Assembly (NCBI RefSeq): GCF_040954835.1
Contig: NC_090706.1
Coordinates: 35,349,148 to 35,413,147, forward strand
Source of the DNA: Lepisosteus oculatus
Taxonomy: Eukaryota; Chordata; Actinopteri; Semionotiformes; Lepisosteidae
Direction of reading: 5' to 3'
Length of the DNA stretch: 64,000 nucleotides
Both the position numbers and the translations under genes were made by a program. Positions 1 to 15,200 of this stretch are shown here, one piece after another. The notes beneath the pieces are model-generated. The model ran no database searches, was not told the DNA's origin, and worked only from the letters and a program-made list of their open reading frames with translations. The first letter of the stretch is position 1, and each line of letters begins with the position of its first letter.

Positions 1-84
1 GTCAGTATATTGGTTGTTATACTACGGTACCTTCAAGTAAACATGGTAATACATTACAAACAGGAAATAGTCAGTCTCAGCTAC

Positions 85-221
85 CTGAAGCGATTGTCGC
101 CCTTCAGAACATCCATGACAGTTCCCACAGGTGGAGTAAGAACTTTGTCCACATTAAAGAGAGATCCATATCGACCCTTTTTGTCATGAGCTGCAATGCA
201 GGCGTTCTCAATACACAGAGC
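85..221 (-). CDS. tgfbi: tgfbi exon 11: end of FAS1-3, start of FAS1-4
   Basis: Residues 464-508 plus two bases: [45 protein letters not shown]. It aligns with human CIENSCIAAHDKRGRYG and [19 protein letters not shown]. Acceptor TTCCTCAG|GCT, donor TTCAG|GTAGCT. This is the last coding exon inside the window; positions 1-84 are intron 11. Confidence 0.97.
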
Positions 222-3200
222 CTGAGGAAGAGAGAATAACCCCAGTAGTGTAAAGTAAGTACATTGTATGTACATGATGAAGGGTACTACATAAATCAAA
301 ATATAATCGTAATAGATAACGGATTTTGTCAAAAGAAGTCTTGGATCAAGACTGTCATAAGCCATCATCAAGATGAAAAAGCTTGTTTCTTTTTTGGATA
401 AGCCAAGAAAGGCCACAGAGTGCACTTCTCTGCCAATACAATTGGTTTGGCAAAACTAAACACATAGAACGCTTAAGGAAATTACATCAGTGTTAATTCT
501 GGGAATCTGTTTTCATCCAGGCGTTTATGAAACCAGTGAAGAACATGTACTCTTCCTTGGGAAACTCACATTGCGGTAGACAAACACTCTCAGCTTCTGT
601 CCGTCTACAGTCTCCAATTGTTGTCCATGATACAGATGTTTGGAGGACAGTTGTCCCTTCACAATATGTTTCTTCAATACCTTCCTCAATGCAGGTGTGA
701 TCGACACGCTTGCATCTGAACAGAAATGTTAAACAGCCAGTTACAATGTAAAAGATTAAGGTGATACATCTGCATGTCATATTTCTTTTTCTAAAGCTAA
801 ATGGCAAAAAAACTAGATACAGTAGTTGTCATATTGTTATTATTTAGCAATTTGTGCTGCCCCTGCAAGTTTCTTTTGATTTACTGATGACTTTTTCATG
901 TTACATTGTCAAACAAGGATAAGAAAGAAAATTACTGTAAAGGTATTCCAAATATGTACAATTCTGTACACTGTGCTCTTCAATAAATATACAAAATTAT
1001 AATAATATATTGTATTGAAAGATCTTGAAACACTCAAGTTTTGTTTCAGTCCATAAAGCAAGGTTTTCTATACATACTGTAGTAGTAACTTTCATTCTTG
1101 GCCTACAGAAAAGTTTTTCTGGCTTTAAAACCTTTTAAGGGCGATGTAAAAATCACATCAAAAACAGGCAGTGATTCTCAACCTTTGTTTCGTCGGGCAC
1201 TATGACACAATCATATAAAGGACCTGTCCTCACCTGGGAAGGCATCATTCTGAGGAGCTATCAGGGTAAAGGCATCACTCCCAGTGAGATAAGAGTTCAG
1301 TCCAGCATCAGCAAAAAGCCTAATCGCCGTGGTAACAGTGGAACCCTGGGCCAACTCAAACAGGGTCTTAGCTAATTAGAAACATAATACAAAATGAAAA
1401 ATATTAATCCACACAATCTTACTAGAATGTTACTATTAATGATCACACCATAATTCAGTTTTTTATACCGCTGTTCAGCACATGCTCTTATATTTCATGT
1501 TTGAAGATAAAACTTGTGTCCAGTTAAAAAAGTAAAGAAAAAAATCACTGACTTCATCACATTTCTGACACTGATAAAAATATGCTTTCATTAATGGATT
1601 TTGGTTGTGAGGAAATGGTTTAAAAAAAGGCACTAGAACTCAACATTGGGATAGGACACCTCAAAATATGTGCTGTTTTCAACTTCAACTTTCAACTTTC
1701 AACTTGACCTGAAAGAGGTATTCTAGAGGTATTCTGTTTCATAAACCCTAGGCTTAAACAAAACGAAAGAAACAAAATATGTCTGAAAGTGCTTTCTTCA
1801 AAGGGCCGAAAATAACAAGAACAGCACTGTTTTATTATAGGTTATATGGCATGTGTGTTAAATGAAGTTGTTGTGTTGTGTACCAGAGTCGGGGATGAGA
1901 AGCTCATCGATGTAGTGAATGACTCCATTGGTTCCCAGGTGATCCTTGCTGGAGATGATGGCCTTGCCATTGAGAGTCATCTCTCCCCCTTCACAGCCAA
2001 CCTCCAAGACCGTGCCCTGCAGTGTTTCCATGGGAGTGCCCGCCATGATAGCCTCAGAGCACTGAATGGAGTTCAGAATGTGATAGTTCAACAAGTCTGG
2101 AACAAATAAAAGAAAATCGGGGGAATCCTTGCATTAACTTTAGGATAAATAAAATACCAAGTAATAATTGCCTTGCTGCTTAATTCCCCTCATCTTTTCA
2201 TCTATTACTGTTTATTTAACCATGAATAAATCAGATGTGAAATATCTGGCAAGCATTCAGTATGCAGTAAGTTTTCATGAAGCCGTTTTTGCTATTTGTT
2301 TCACAATTTGAAAAGAGATCACGTCTACCACAGCACATAAACGTATTGCTTATTGAACACTTCTTTCAACTATGGTGCCCTTACCTTTCAGGGCCACCGG
2401 GTCTCCCAGAATCCTGTTCAGTGTCTCGGGAGGGATTTTCTCAAAGGCTTCATTGGTTGGAGCAAACACAGTGAAATGACCATCTTTTTCCAGAAGAGTT
2501 GTTAGCCCTGCTGCAGCCACAGCAGTCTGACACACAAAATGGAACACAAAGTGACGCCTTACATTAGGATTTCACAAATTTACATAAACAAACTAGAATT
2601 ATACAAAATGATATAGTGCTGCAACCGCCCATAATTGTACTGTGCCTTATCCAAGATAGCTATCCAGAATCATTTATACTTTGAATTTAACATAAGCATG
2701 TCTGAAATTTGTATGAAGAAGTACTGTGAAAAATTTCCACTGGAAATGTTTTAAGTACTTTATGAAAATCCTTTTCAGTTTTTTTTTTCAAACTTCATGC
2801 ACAGAGGTGCTAAAGTTAAAAGCGATAAGCATACAAGAATGTGTTATATTAACTGACTGTACAAAAATGTAGTTCTGTGCCAAAAACAATTTGCTTCCAG
2901 TCTAGCAAACAGTGAAAAATCTGACTTATGTCTGACGAAGCAAATTTCACATCTGTATAGAACATATATGTACAGTGCCAATCCCTCTTTAATCTGAATA
3001 ATGTTAAACATTTTGATTTGCAGCATAAGGGAAATATGCAGTAGTATATCAGATTTACTCTTCTATTTGAGCAGGGGTTCCCTTAAACCAAGCAGTGGCA
3101 GGTTTAGGCATAATACTTGTGTTCTGAAAGGGTTTAAAGGGGAGCCAGAAAACTCACGCGCAGAGTGTCCAAGGTCTCGTCTATCTCAATGGTCTGGTGA

Positions 3201-6200
3201 ATGTTATTGGTGATGGCTGTAATGACCTTGTCAACCACATGTACCATGCCATTGGTAGCATGTTGGTCAGTCTTCACAAGACGGGCACAGTTCACTGTCA
3301 CGATCTACAAAGAATACAGATGTTAATGATGCATTATTCTCCTTTCCATCTATAAATAATCTTTTGGAAAAATAAATACATTTTTGGAAGCTTTAGATTG
3401 CATCATCTCAGTCTAAATTACTTTTCATTCACAGCTTCTTTGACAGCTCCAAATGAGATGGCCGATAAATGGAGTAACAGCTGAAGCACAGCTGTCCCAA
3501 TGGAGAAGGGAAAAGGCCCTCCTGTTTCTGACTCAGCAGATGCATTGAGAGGTGATACTCACTCCGTTGGGATAATGGTGGATGTGCACGTCAAAGTCCT
3601 GGTACATGGAAGGGATAGCCATTCCGTGTTTCAGATCTTCAGAAGTCAAGCGCTTGTTAACCATGTGGTAATGCAGAGCATTCAGCAGCTCAATGTTGAC
3701 ATTGCTAACCAGGGCATCCAGAATTTCCTAGAATTCACAAGTAATACATGTAATGACATGACACAGTAAGTCTTATTATTTATATTCATTCATCACCAGT
3801 AAGCCCCCTTACTCTGATGAGGGTCACTGCAAGCTGGAGACAACCACAACCCTGGACATGATGCCAGATCATTACAGGGCTGTGGACAAAGGAACAAATA
3901 ACAATGGCTAATCAGACCTAGCCAGCATATCACTGGGAAGTGTCCTGTCTGGGGGAGTGTCATGTGCTCTTTTATCTCCATAGCACTACAGAAACTAGAA
4001 TAAGCTTTGGTGGGATAAGCTGAGGTAGCTTGGATATAGAAAATACATACCTATGACTAGTTTGATATTTTTAGTTCATCATTCCATATGATAAGTAAGG
4101 CTTTTGCAAATAAAAAGTCACAATGCACTTTAGCGTTAATGTTTGTTAATACAAATTTCTGGTCAAACATTCCAACGTGTGAATACAACATATTTTATCT
4201 GGTTAATAAAGGAGCTAATTTAATGGGGGGAAAATAACATGAGTAAATAGTTCTATGTTCTTGGGGCAGGAAGAAGCCTGCACACAAACCATTTGTACAG
4301 TATGTGAACTCCAGCGGTTAAGAGTTTTGGGACCCAACTCAAAGAGTAAATATATTGAGAGGTTTGCTTACATTGGGAAGGGCTGCCCAGGCCTCATTAC
4401 TGGGGGCAAACATGGTGTAGCTCCCTGGCCCTTCTATTTCAGGCTGCAGGCCGGCTCTCTCAGAGTACATCTTGGTGGTGGTTGCTCCTACCACTCCCAG
4501 AGTGTTGTAGATGTTGCTAAGAGGCAGGGCTGGAGGACAAAGAGACCAAACCAACTATGTTAACATCACCTTTAAAAATTCTCTTTTTTGGGGCGATATG
4601 TTTCTGTCTATGTATGTTTTTTTTTAATAAAGAACATACGTTTCCGAAGGATAACAGTCTTAGAGTGTTCAAGAAATTACTCCTCCAAACAGATGGAAAC
4701 TGTTTACAAAATGCAAAATTAAGCAAAATATCAGATATTTGCCTCAAGCTTCATGCTTATTCCTTGTTTTTTTTTAGATCTTACAAAACAGCTACAAACT
4801 CTTACAAACAACTTTTTTTTAGCTTAAAACCCACAAATTCCTCAACAAATTTCTCTTAGGCTTCTACAGTATATATGAAAAATTATTTGCCCCATTCTTT
4901 GCTTCTATGAGATACAATTATACATACAGAACCATGAATGCTTTGATCAGTCCCTAAAATGTTCAAAGTTAACACGTACTTAACAAGTTTTACTCAAAAA
5001 TCTCTTGGGTTGTCTAATTGATAGATGATTACATAGACTTTCAGCCTCACAATCAACAGCAAAGTTACGAAAAAATGAAATCAGTTGGTGTCACTGTCAC
5101 AAGGTGCTAAAGCAGGAGTGTGTTTGAATGAACCAAAAAGAAAAAACTGCAGATCATTGTAAGTGAATAAAGCATTATCTCCTAGCAAGTGCACTAGGTT
5201 ATAGTGGCAGTTTCCAAATTTCCAATCAATTTAATCGATAGTCGTATGTCTGTCCTTGTTGTTAGCGGCAAAAAAGGAACGATCAAAGTCTTTTATACCT
5301 TACTGTATGTATAGATGTCGAGCATGTGGCCTACCTGCTGGACAACCCTTTTCTCCAGGAACTTTCTCATATCCAGGGCAGCATTCGTAGGTGATCACCC
5401 TAATAATAATATGCTTGATTATTCACACATTTCTTAGAATTGTCTTGCTTTTTGAAGAAATCAGTCTTTTGTATTATAATCTATAATAATATATAGCATG
5501 TTAAACCCAGTCCATTTTTCTTCAGAACTGACACAACAGTGAAAGGGAAGAAAAAGATAACGAAAAACAAATACTGTCAGGAGTACAATAAATCTTTTAG
5601 CTCTCATTTAGACTATTGTAGTGTTATTTTTTTTCCATCATTCTTTTCATGCTATAGCTTTTGCATGGCACAGTGCCAACAAAATTACAGCAGCGGTGAG
5701 CACATCTCTTTTGTGTGTAATGATTTAAGCCTAGCCATTAAAAAACATACCCAACTGCTTAGATAAACATTTTGTTGCTATGGATTTCTATCCTCACAGA
5801 AATATTTTTACTACATTATTTGTATGAAATACCTCTATAATGAAGTCTCTTTATTTTACTGTATTTTTAAGTATAAAGTACAGTAAATAGACTATAATGT
5901 ACACAAAAGCAAAATGATGCCATTCAACTGTTTGCTGAGGTGGCAGTGAAAGAGATGAACTATTTGAACTGTTTGAATGAACTATAAAACCTCCACCTCA
6001 CTATCTGGAGAAATGGGAATAGCATTTCAGATATTTCCATTCTAAATTAATACAGTTATTCTTTGTCATGGATAGCAGTATACTAATTTCCCTGCAGAGT
6101 AGCTGAATCCAGGCACCTAAATATTGACAATAAGAAGTTCCTAAGCTAAGACAGCAATGCCTCTGATGGACACGTTTCAAAACTCTTGCCTATAAAAATA

Positions 6201-9200
6201 GACGAGCTATTCTGGCTCCTGACTAATAGAATCCAGTCATCAAGCTGCTGATGCAACTGCTGGTATCCTTTAAACTACAGAGAGCTGCAGCCAGAAGAGG
6301 TCCAATTCAGATAACCAGACCACGTACAGTATTCATGTTAACATCATATAACCACTGAGTACTTTTGCCACTCTTATGCATACATCTAATTTTATAAGGA
6401 CCAAGAAAAGCTGAAAACTTAGGTTTTTGACACTATGGAGAAAGAAAAATTAAATATATGTGACCCAAATACCGTATTGAGATTTGATGATTGAATAGTA
6501 AAATTTAAACCAAAAAAGATAACAGCTGCTTATGAGATATCATTAAAACATATATGTGAAAATAAAATAACCAGGCTTCATTCAAAGCTTCGCTTTAATG
6601 TAGCTATCCATTTTAGAAATTCATTTGGGATTACTGACCTCATTACGACATCTGCTCTGATCAGCTTTAAGTATATTTGTTAACAAACCAACATAGCCAA
6701 CATACAAACATGTTAAAACTAATTTTTCTTACTAATTCTTAGTATTTGTTAAAAAGCAGTCCCTTGCAGGGCACACACAGACATAAACACTGGGCCAATT
6801 CTACCAAAGTAAACTAAATCTACCAGAATGGCTTTGAACTGTGAGCAGAAACCAGATCAGCTAGAGCAAACCCAAGTAAACACAGGGAAAGCATACAAAA
6901 TCCAAAACGATAAGCACTCCAGGAATTGAACCCAGGGCCCCAACACTGCAAGACAGCAATGATAAGCACTGTGCCACCACACCACTCTATAAAATATATG
7001 AAACTATTTTTTTTCCTCTGAGTTTTACAGAGATATGTTTTGAAGGTGTCAAGTAATATAAAATAGAAGTGCAATTCAGCATAGACAGCAGTATTGTATT
7101 CGAATCAGTAATAATACTGAAAACACCATAAATATATTTGGTAATGTGAAAGGACACCAGTTTTATTTTATTAATTTTGGGTTAATCATACCATTGAAGG
7201 AGACAGTTCAAAACACTTAAAATTTATATGGCCCACATAACCACAATCTGGGGAATCCCATCACTGGACCTTATTCAGTATACTGTTAAAGGATGATTAA
7301 GAAGATTTTACTTTTTTTTTTCTTCCTTGTCCTGTTTGTTATCTTGCCTTGAACATTAACAGCTCATCTGGAATGAGCAGCCCACTGGGGAGTAAATATG
7401 GGAAAGATTAAAGACATGCAATGTAAGATCAAGTGAAATGTAAAACAGAGGATAACAGCTGAAGGAGTTACATTGTAACAGTGTACCAGCCCTCAACACT
7501 AAGCCCTTAATTTACCCTGTAACAACGTACCAGCCTTCAACACTAAGACCTACTTAGAGCCCAGCCCTTGCAGTTGTATTCTGTATGGGCATGCAGAAAA
7601 GTGATAGTAGGACAGTGGAAACAAAGGTAAACTGTCTTTCAGGTCTTTGAAGTATCATACAAACCTCCATGTCTAAGGGTATCATGTTGTTTGATGTACT
7701 GAATTAAAAGGGTGGTAGTTTAGAAATGAGGCAAGCCATCCAGTTATCTTCTAAACACAAAAATAAAAAAATCAATTTTATAGATGTTACTTAAGATACA
7801 ATTGGAATTTTGCATGATCTTTTTTACTTTTCTTTTCTCTACAGAGCTAGAGGCTCCACTTTCAAGTCATTCCAAGTCATGTCTGAGCATATTTAAAAGT
7901 GATTATGATCATTTTTTCCAACCACATATTCTCAGGATATGGCTCATTACAGTGAAAGAACATAATGTTAGAACGTTAGGTTATACAACTAACTGTTTAA
8001 AGTGGAATGATTCTTTTTTTAATTGAAGACTTATTTGAGTATATATTAAATTATTTACAGCTGGAGGGGAGGGCAGCTTTTCAGGTGTTCTGGTTACTGT
8101 ACCATCCAAAGATAGGCTAGGTTCACTTGTGTCTCTAAATTATACCTGTTTGTGACTGGCTATTCATCCAGGGTGTAGTGTAACCTTGTGCACTATCCTT
8201 TCAGAATGGCTCCAGGTTGTCACAAACCTTACATTGCTTAAGAGGCTTTCTGATAATGGACAGATGTACAAAGCTATTTATTTTAAATGTAAGACTATAC
8301 ATAGAGGAAAAGAGTATGAACACTAATACTTTCTCCGAAAAATAATGTAACAAATGTGCTAACACTGTACCTAATTAACATTACATACTTCAGTGTGTTT
8401 GGGAAGTCTTTAGACCTCAGCTGAACCGTATAAAATACTTTAAATGCATGGTTAAACAGAAACTAGTAACACCTTATCGTGGTACGTATCTTAGCATTAA
8501 GGCTATAGAACAATTCTTAAACTCACAGACATGTCAGAACATTCAGAATCCAAAACCGAAGGTCTACACTGAATAAAAACACAGATGGTAATGTAATACC
8601 TATTTTTCTGTTGCCAACATAAACAAAGGTGGTAGTCGGAGAGTTCTGACAAACCAAAAACATCAATGGTCCATAATTCAAGCAATGTGCTTCTCCAGCT
8701 TTCCAATGGCACAGAGGCAAGTAGCCCTCCAGAAAAAAAAATGACTAAGTGACCCTTTGCTTTAAGGTCGTCTGTCCTCTCTAATGCCCCAGTTTCTCTG
8801 TTTTATACATTCACTCTGCTCCTTTGGCTAAACCTTTCCAAAGGTCTATATATCTGCAGTAGTTCCCCCTTAACTTTGAGGGATGTCTGTCTGCTTCCAG
8901 TCTAGTTCACTTTATTCAGGCAATCAGATTAAAAACTTCAAAAGCATGGAAATAAATTCAAAACTTGAATTGCAAACTGCCATTTTTAAAAATTATAAAC
9001 CGATTGTTCATATTTATTGTTTTGTTTTTTTTCCATTTTATTGTGCTGCAGTGATAAAACCCTTTTGGCCTGGCCATCACCATTAATGAGAATGTCATCT
9101 CAGCTGACACATCTGGTTAAATAAAAGTTTAAATAACAGACAAAATTGAATATAATAAGCACTGACTTTAATTTCTATCAAGAACTCCTTCCGAATGATA

Positions 9201-12200
9201 AATCATTTTTTAATCAACCAGTTCTTACCCTTACAAAATAATATATAACATTACACACAGAGTGTGCTACTGATGTTTAATGGTATGAAATAGATCACTA
9301 TAATATAATGTAGAAATACTTAGAAATAATTTAATCAACAGACCAGACCTGCTGTACAACAACACTGAGTTCTTAATCTTTATCTTGCAGCAAACCATAT
9401 CCCTCAAATGTAATGCAAAAATTAAAGAATTGTAGTCTAATTGGAAGATGAAATCACGGTCTGCATTTGCACTGAGTCTCTGGTTCATCGGGCATGCAGC
9501 TTCCAAACGTTCTGCAGCAACTATTTGAGTTCCTGAATGTTGCTTGATCCTTTAATAAATACTTTGTGGATTTCAGGCTATATGGCTACATGAAAGGGAA
9601 GAAGTCTGGGAAGCAGAGTTGTCAGCAAGACTGAGATCATTCAGAACAAGCCACGAGTGGTTTTATACAATAGCTTATGCATAGCATTGAAATTCATTGG
9701 ACTTTGGCCGGCACCTCCATGGTAAGTCCTAGATGAGCTAACAAGAAAAAATAGAGAATGACTTCACATGTTGCACATAAGGAAAAGATCAAATCTTTGT
9801 GTACAGATCTTCTAAGTTCAAATGTATGGATAAAATGAGCTAGTAAAACAGAAACAATACCTCAATGTAGTGGCATCTCATCTAAACATTGACACAAGAA
9901 ACCAAGAAGAACACAGAGCAGCTGAGGGTGGGCAGCTTTCTCAAAATCGAACTATGAATGACTTTAAGGACCAGCCATGCACTTTGAGAGAAGCAAATTC
10001 TTTTCCGCCCAAGACACTAATAAAAACATCCTTCATTTAAGGATTCAATTTAAGAGAGCCTGCTATACATTTGGAACAAGTGGTGCCACTGTGACAAGGA
10101 AACAGGACCTTTCTATTGGTGGCTAATTATTGCCATGGCCCACCAAGAGATCACACAGGACAAGTGACTTTAAGCCTCCCTTTGCCCCCCCTGTGGGCCG
10201 CACACACAAAGAGAGGGATTGTTAACCTATCCACACAGCAGGACTGGCTGCCCACAGCTTCCCCTGCTTTAAAAGAGCAAAAGTTTAAAAGCCCCCAGTG
10301 GAAGTTCATAAATAATATGGAGTTCAACGGTTTTCCAAAGACACAACTATTTCCGTAGCTTTGTCTAGCTAACAGATACGCTGTCTTGCCACGAACTTTG
10401 CTGTACTGTATTATATAGTAAGTAAAACAATCCTTTATTACCATAACAGGTGAGATAAAACAAAAATGGTCAAATAAAGCCCTGTAAAAAGATTCAGAAC
10501 AAATACTTTGTTTGAGGAAAGTGAATTTAAAAGCTTTTTTTATTTCCTGAGAACCACAGTAGCATATACTAAATTTTCTTTCACTAATAAAAAAAGTTTA
10601 ATATTCTCCTTTTTGATCAAAATAAAATACATAAACAGAACAAAAATCCTAAGATTTAAAAATGGACCTGCTATGATATTGTATCACTGCTTAATTATTT
10701 TCTCCAACATTTGTGATACCTGATTTCTTCTGCAGATTTTTGATCATTGCTATTGATAATAACTGTTATATAATCGTAAATTGATTTAATCTCATTTTTA
10801 TCACTTTCTCCCTGTCCCAGGACCCCTGTCTCTCTGGTCTGGGCTTCCATGCTCCTTGGTCTCCCTATTTTGTGTGAGTCATTTTTATGTGTTGTTTGTT
10901 CCCCTGTTCCATCAGGGCTTATTTTTTGTTGTGCATGCTTTTTTAAGTGTTTTGTCTGGTTTTTTGTCTCGCTCCCCCGGAGCCCTACCCGCCCCCCCCT
11001 CTACTCAATAAAGGTTTTTACCCCGGAGGAGTGGGTAGCTCTCAGCCGTGGACTCCCGGAGGTTTCCTTTCAGTTAAATTAGGTTTTTCCTCCCCCCCAG
11101 TGCTGTGGAGCTCATTTATTTTATCAGTAGAAAATTTGGCTTGTCTGCATACATTCTTCTTTCAAGAAATGTAAACATGTTTCTTTGAAAAAAATGTAAT
11201 TTTGACAAAAGTTCTTTTGAATATTATACCCATCATATTTTGTTTACATTGCTGTTAATAGTCTCCTCACACACATGTTTATGGTTAAGTTTTTTTAGTG
11301 CAGATACAGAATGGCAATGTATATTCTCTGTACAATAAGGAACAACTAATCCTGAAAGATTGACAAGCCTTGAAGAGAAAAATAATTAAGCTCTTTAAGT
11401 TGTTAAGGTCATTATCTTTTTAACAGAGCTGTGCAGGCCTGTAAAGGTGTAACTTCTAAAATCAAATAGATAGACCATTAGACCACTTTCTCTCCACTAG
11501 CTTATTGCGTGTCCTCTTATTGCGTATTGTATGTTTCATTATCTGTAGCAATCTATGTTTCGATCTTTTCAGAAGTTAAATATTCTCCAAGATTCCACCA
11601 CCTGGGTAACATGAAGCAGCAATTCTACAGCAACAGCGCAACTACAGGACAGATCAAGTACGGAACAAACAAATTATTGCTTCTCCTAATGAATTACCTT
11701 CGCAAGATTAAACCTGAATGTAAAATGGCACTTGAAAGAACTAACCAAACTTTAGCTTTAAGTATTGATCTAGACTAGCCAAAGTCAATCTTTTCTGTAA
11801 TATTGTATGTCTCTTGTGTACTTATATAACTTGTGTTTACCTCCTTCATAAGAAATCAATGACAGGTTAGTAGGTGCTACCAGATGTTCCTGTAAACTGA
11901 ATAATCAAAGGTTCTTAGTGAGGTACAGTAGCTCACAACTGACTAAGCATCAATAAAGTTGAGTGAGTTGGCTCTGAATGCAGTATCCTTGGTTACTAAA
12001 AAAATAACTTTTTCATAATATATCTATTTATCGTCAGCATGAAGACCAACACATGATATTAAAAAGCTTACTCATTACTGTTAAGATGTACTGTACAGTA
12101 TGATTTCTTCCCAGAATTATAATTACTTGCTGAAGTCGATGACACAGAATTAGAAGGCTTCTCTTAAGTCTTGTGCCAGTTATAACTGTGACGCAAACCT

Positions 12201-15200
12201 TTTTTTTCTTTCTTGGCCACAATGTGCCAATCCTATGGCTCTAAGAAAAAGGGCAGGGATTCCCAGTCAAATAAAATCACACTATTCTCATTTATTAAAG
12301 CAGCCAAGGTAAATAGGATTTAAATAGAATGGGTTCTTTCTGTAAATGGATAGTATTCTGCTAAGTCTGTTTATATAAATGTGTTCAGACATATACTGTA
12401 CCCGAAGAAGCTTTTACACAGGAAAATAAGGCAACAAAAAGTTTAAAAAGGCGGTATTGTAGAACTCACAAACTAACACAGAAGAAGACAATTTACATTA
12501 TGTTCAGACCAGTTCATTGAATCATTGGAAGGGCTGTGATTATGCTCAGGATTCAATGAGGTGCTGATTTAATGTGCCACACCAATAAAATATGTGCACA
12601 CCCGAAGAAGGCTCCACAGTCGAAACGTTGTTTTTCCATTCTTCTCTTTTCAGTACTGGAATAAACCTTTCATTTGTTCCTTTGCACACCAATAGAATTA
12701 CTGCTACATGCTTAACTACAATAAATTGTCAAACTTTCATAAGCATTTTTGTCATTTGTTTCTTGGCATTAGTTGTGGTGGCACAGGGGTTAGCACTGCT
12801 GCCTCAGAGCACTGGGGCTTGTGGGAAGTTTGTATGTTTTACCCGTGTTCATGTGGGTTTCCTCCTATAGTTCAAAGACATACTGGGATGTTCTGGGAAA
12901 ACCTACCCTGGTGTGAGTGTGTGCGTGTCTGTGTTTGTGTGTGCCATTCAATGGACTGTTGTCCCATCCAGGGTGTAACCTGCCTTGCTTGCTGGGATAG
13001 GCTCCGCCTCCCCCATTACCCTGTATTGGAGAAAGCCACTAGAAAATGGATGGCTGGATGTTTTCTGGTCATATTTGGCGTCAGAATCACACACAGATTA
13101 TTTTTGTTAAAACAATTGCAAAACTAAGAACAACCTCCAGCAATGAAGAATAATTTGTGGATTAGAGGGCTGTGAAACCCATCTAAGGAAAACATTTCTG
13201 TGAGATCAATCACTGGGACACAGGTTAAGAATTTTTCCAGAGTTGTGAAAGCCAGTGTAGGCCAGGCCAGTTCTTGAAATCATTAGCTGGAAACTTAAAA
13301 AGGTACTGTTTATGAGCGAGCAACACAAATTACATCAGACACAACACGCTACACAGTTCTGTTAAAAGGATCATGGCCTTAACAATTTAAAGAACTAAAT
13401 TATTTATCTCTTCAAAGCATGTCAATCATAACAATAATGTAACACTTTATTGAGTTTTGCCTCTCAAATGAAGTATCCAATGGCCAAGTAAACACAAACA
13501 CAATCAAAAGATTTTCACAAGGTCATATGAGAATACAGGACCAGCCTTGCTTAACTTCTGATAGCTGATGAAATCAGGTTAGAAGATGGCAATACAGCTG
13601 CCAAAGCATAAATTGTTCATATATATGTAGATTCATAGTTCATATCTATGTATTAAGACAGATTGAAGCAGACAAAGGTGATAGACCTATTAGAAACCTA
13701 TGATCATAGTACTTTGGTGTACTCTGAAGTGTACTTCTTGCTCTTGATACTTGATATTTCAAACCTCTACAAGGAGAGTTCAAATCAAAAGTTTACAACT
13801 TCAAGATAGTAGACTAAAGGAATGCTTTAAGGAGCTGAAGAGAAATAAAGCAGGACATGTAAGAAAAAGATGGAGAATGAATAGTAACAGTTTAAACAGA
13901 TTCTGCATGAGCAGACTAATTAGGACACATACTGCATAAGGGAAGCCCTTTGTAAAACCATAAGGTACAAAATCAGCTTTCTGTTTCAAATTGGTCTGCA
14001 AACTATCTGCTGACTGCTGAAAAATGTGCTCCATTTTTTAAAGGATGTCTAGTAATCACCTTGTTCTAAAGTCATGTAATCTGAACATTATTGAAATAAA
14101 TGTAATTTTTTAATGAGATCATACCTTTAATACTAAGTCATTATGGTTAGCTGCTAGCTGACCATAATGGCTTACAACCAAATTACTTGGATTACAGTAA
14201 AAGGAAAGAATTTGAATTATCTGATCCTTACAACTGAAGCCACTGTTTAGTGTGATTAATATCCATTTTCAACTTAATGTTTTGGTGGTTTTAAGTTGAA
14301 AAGGGGCACTGTCATTAACTTAATCAAATGTAATAACTTCCTGTGCAGTTTGTAAAAAAGCATGCTCAATCCATTTAAGACAGAGATGCCTTTTATATTC
14401 AAGTAATATCTCAGATGTATGGTAAACTCTACTATCTCACCCTGACAGCTTAAAAAAATTATGACTTCTAGCTAAAATGTGAGATAATCTCTTGCAGTAG
14501 CACAAACCCTCATTGGGGAAAAAATATTTGATACACATAGAAAATAAGCATACTGCCTTATAGGATTAGGTAAATGCAAACCTCAAGATTAGCCTTTGAG
14601 AATTCTGTATGTAACAATTTATCAAAAAAGGGAAAATATTCTAGTATAGTGAGTAAACTAGTTGAATGATAGTAGAATAGGAGGATTAGAATACATTACA
14701 GAGGCAGCAAAGGAAGTAAAAAAAAAAAGATTTAGACAACAAGACTGGACAAACATGGCAGATGTCATTTAATGTAGACCAGTGCAGATTACATGGAGGT
14801 AATAAAAACAACAAATAGAAATACTGAACTAGAAAACTGTGCTCATAAAAAAGACTTAGATGTTTCTGTTTACCCATCATTTACATCTTCCAAACCAGAA
14901 ACAGATAACCTTGGCTCATCTATTTTATTCCATTACAGGACTTTAGGCCTTCCAATAATCTAATTCAAAAACTGCTTCTAAGTTGATGAATTGATCCAAG
15001 TGCTGAATATCGCTTCGACAATCAATGATTAGCATGAACAAAGATTTGCAATGGAACTGAATGGAAAAAACACAGATGTCCCTTCTTGTTCATTATACTT
15101 TAGTGAAACAACATACTGTAAAACAAAAAAGGCACTCAGAATGTTAGAATATACAGTTAAAACTGCAGAATTTAAATGAAGGGATGTTATGTGCATTGCG

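Noticed and set aside
12592..13127. Plus-strand frames of 92 and 139 codons
   Set aside because: They translate a Penelope-type end and a SINE/L2 tail.
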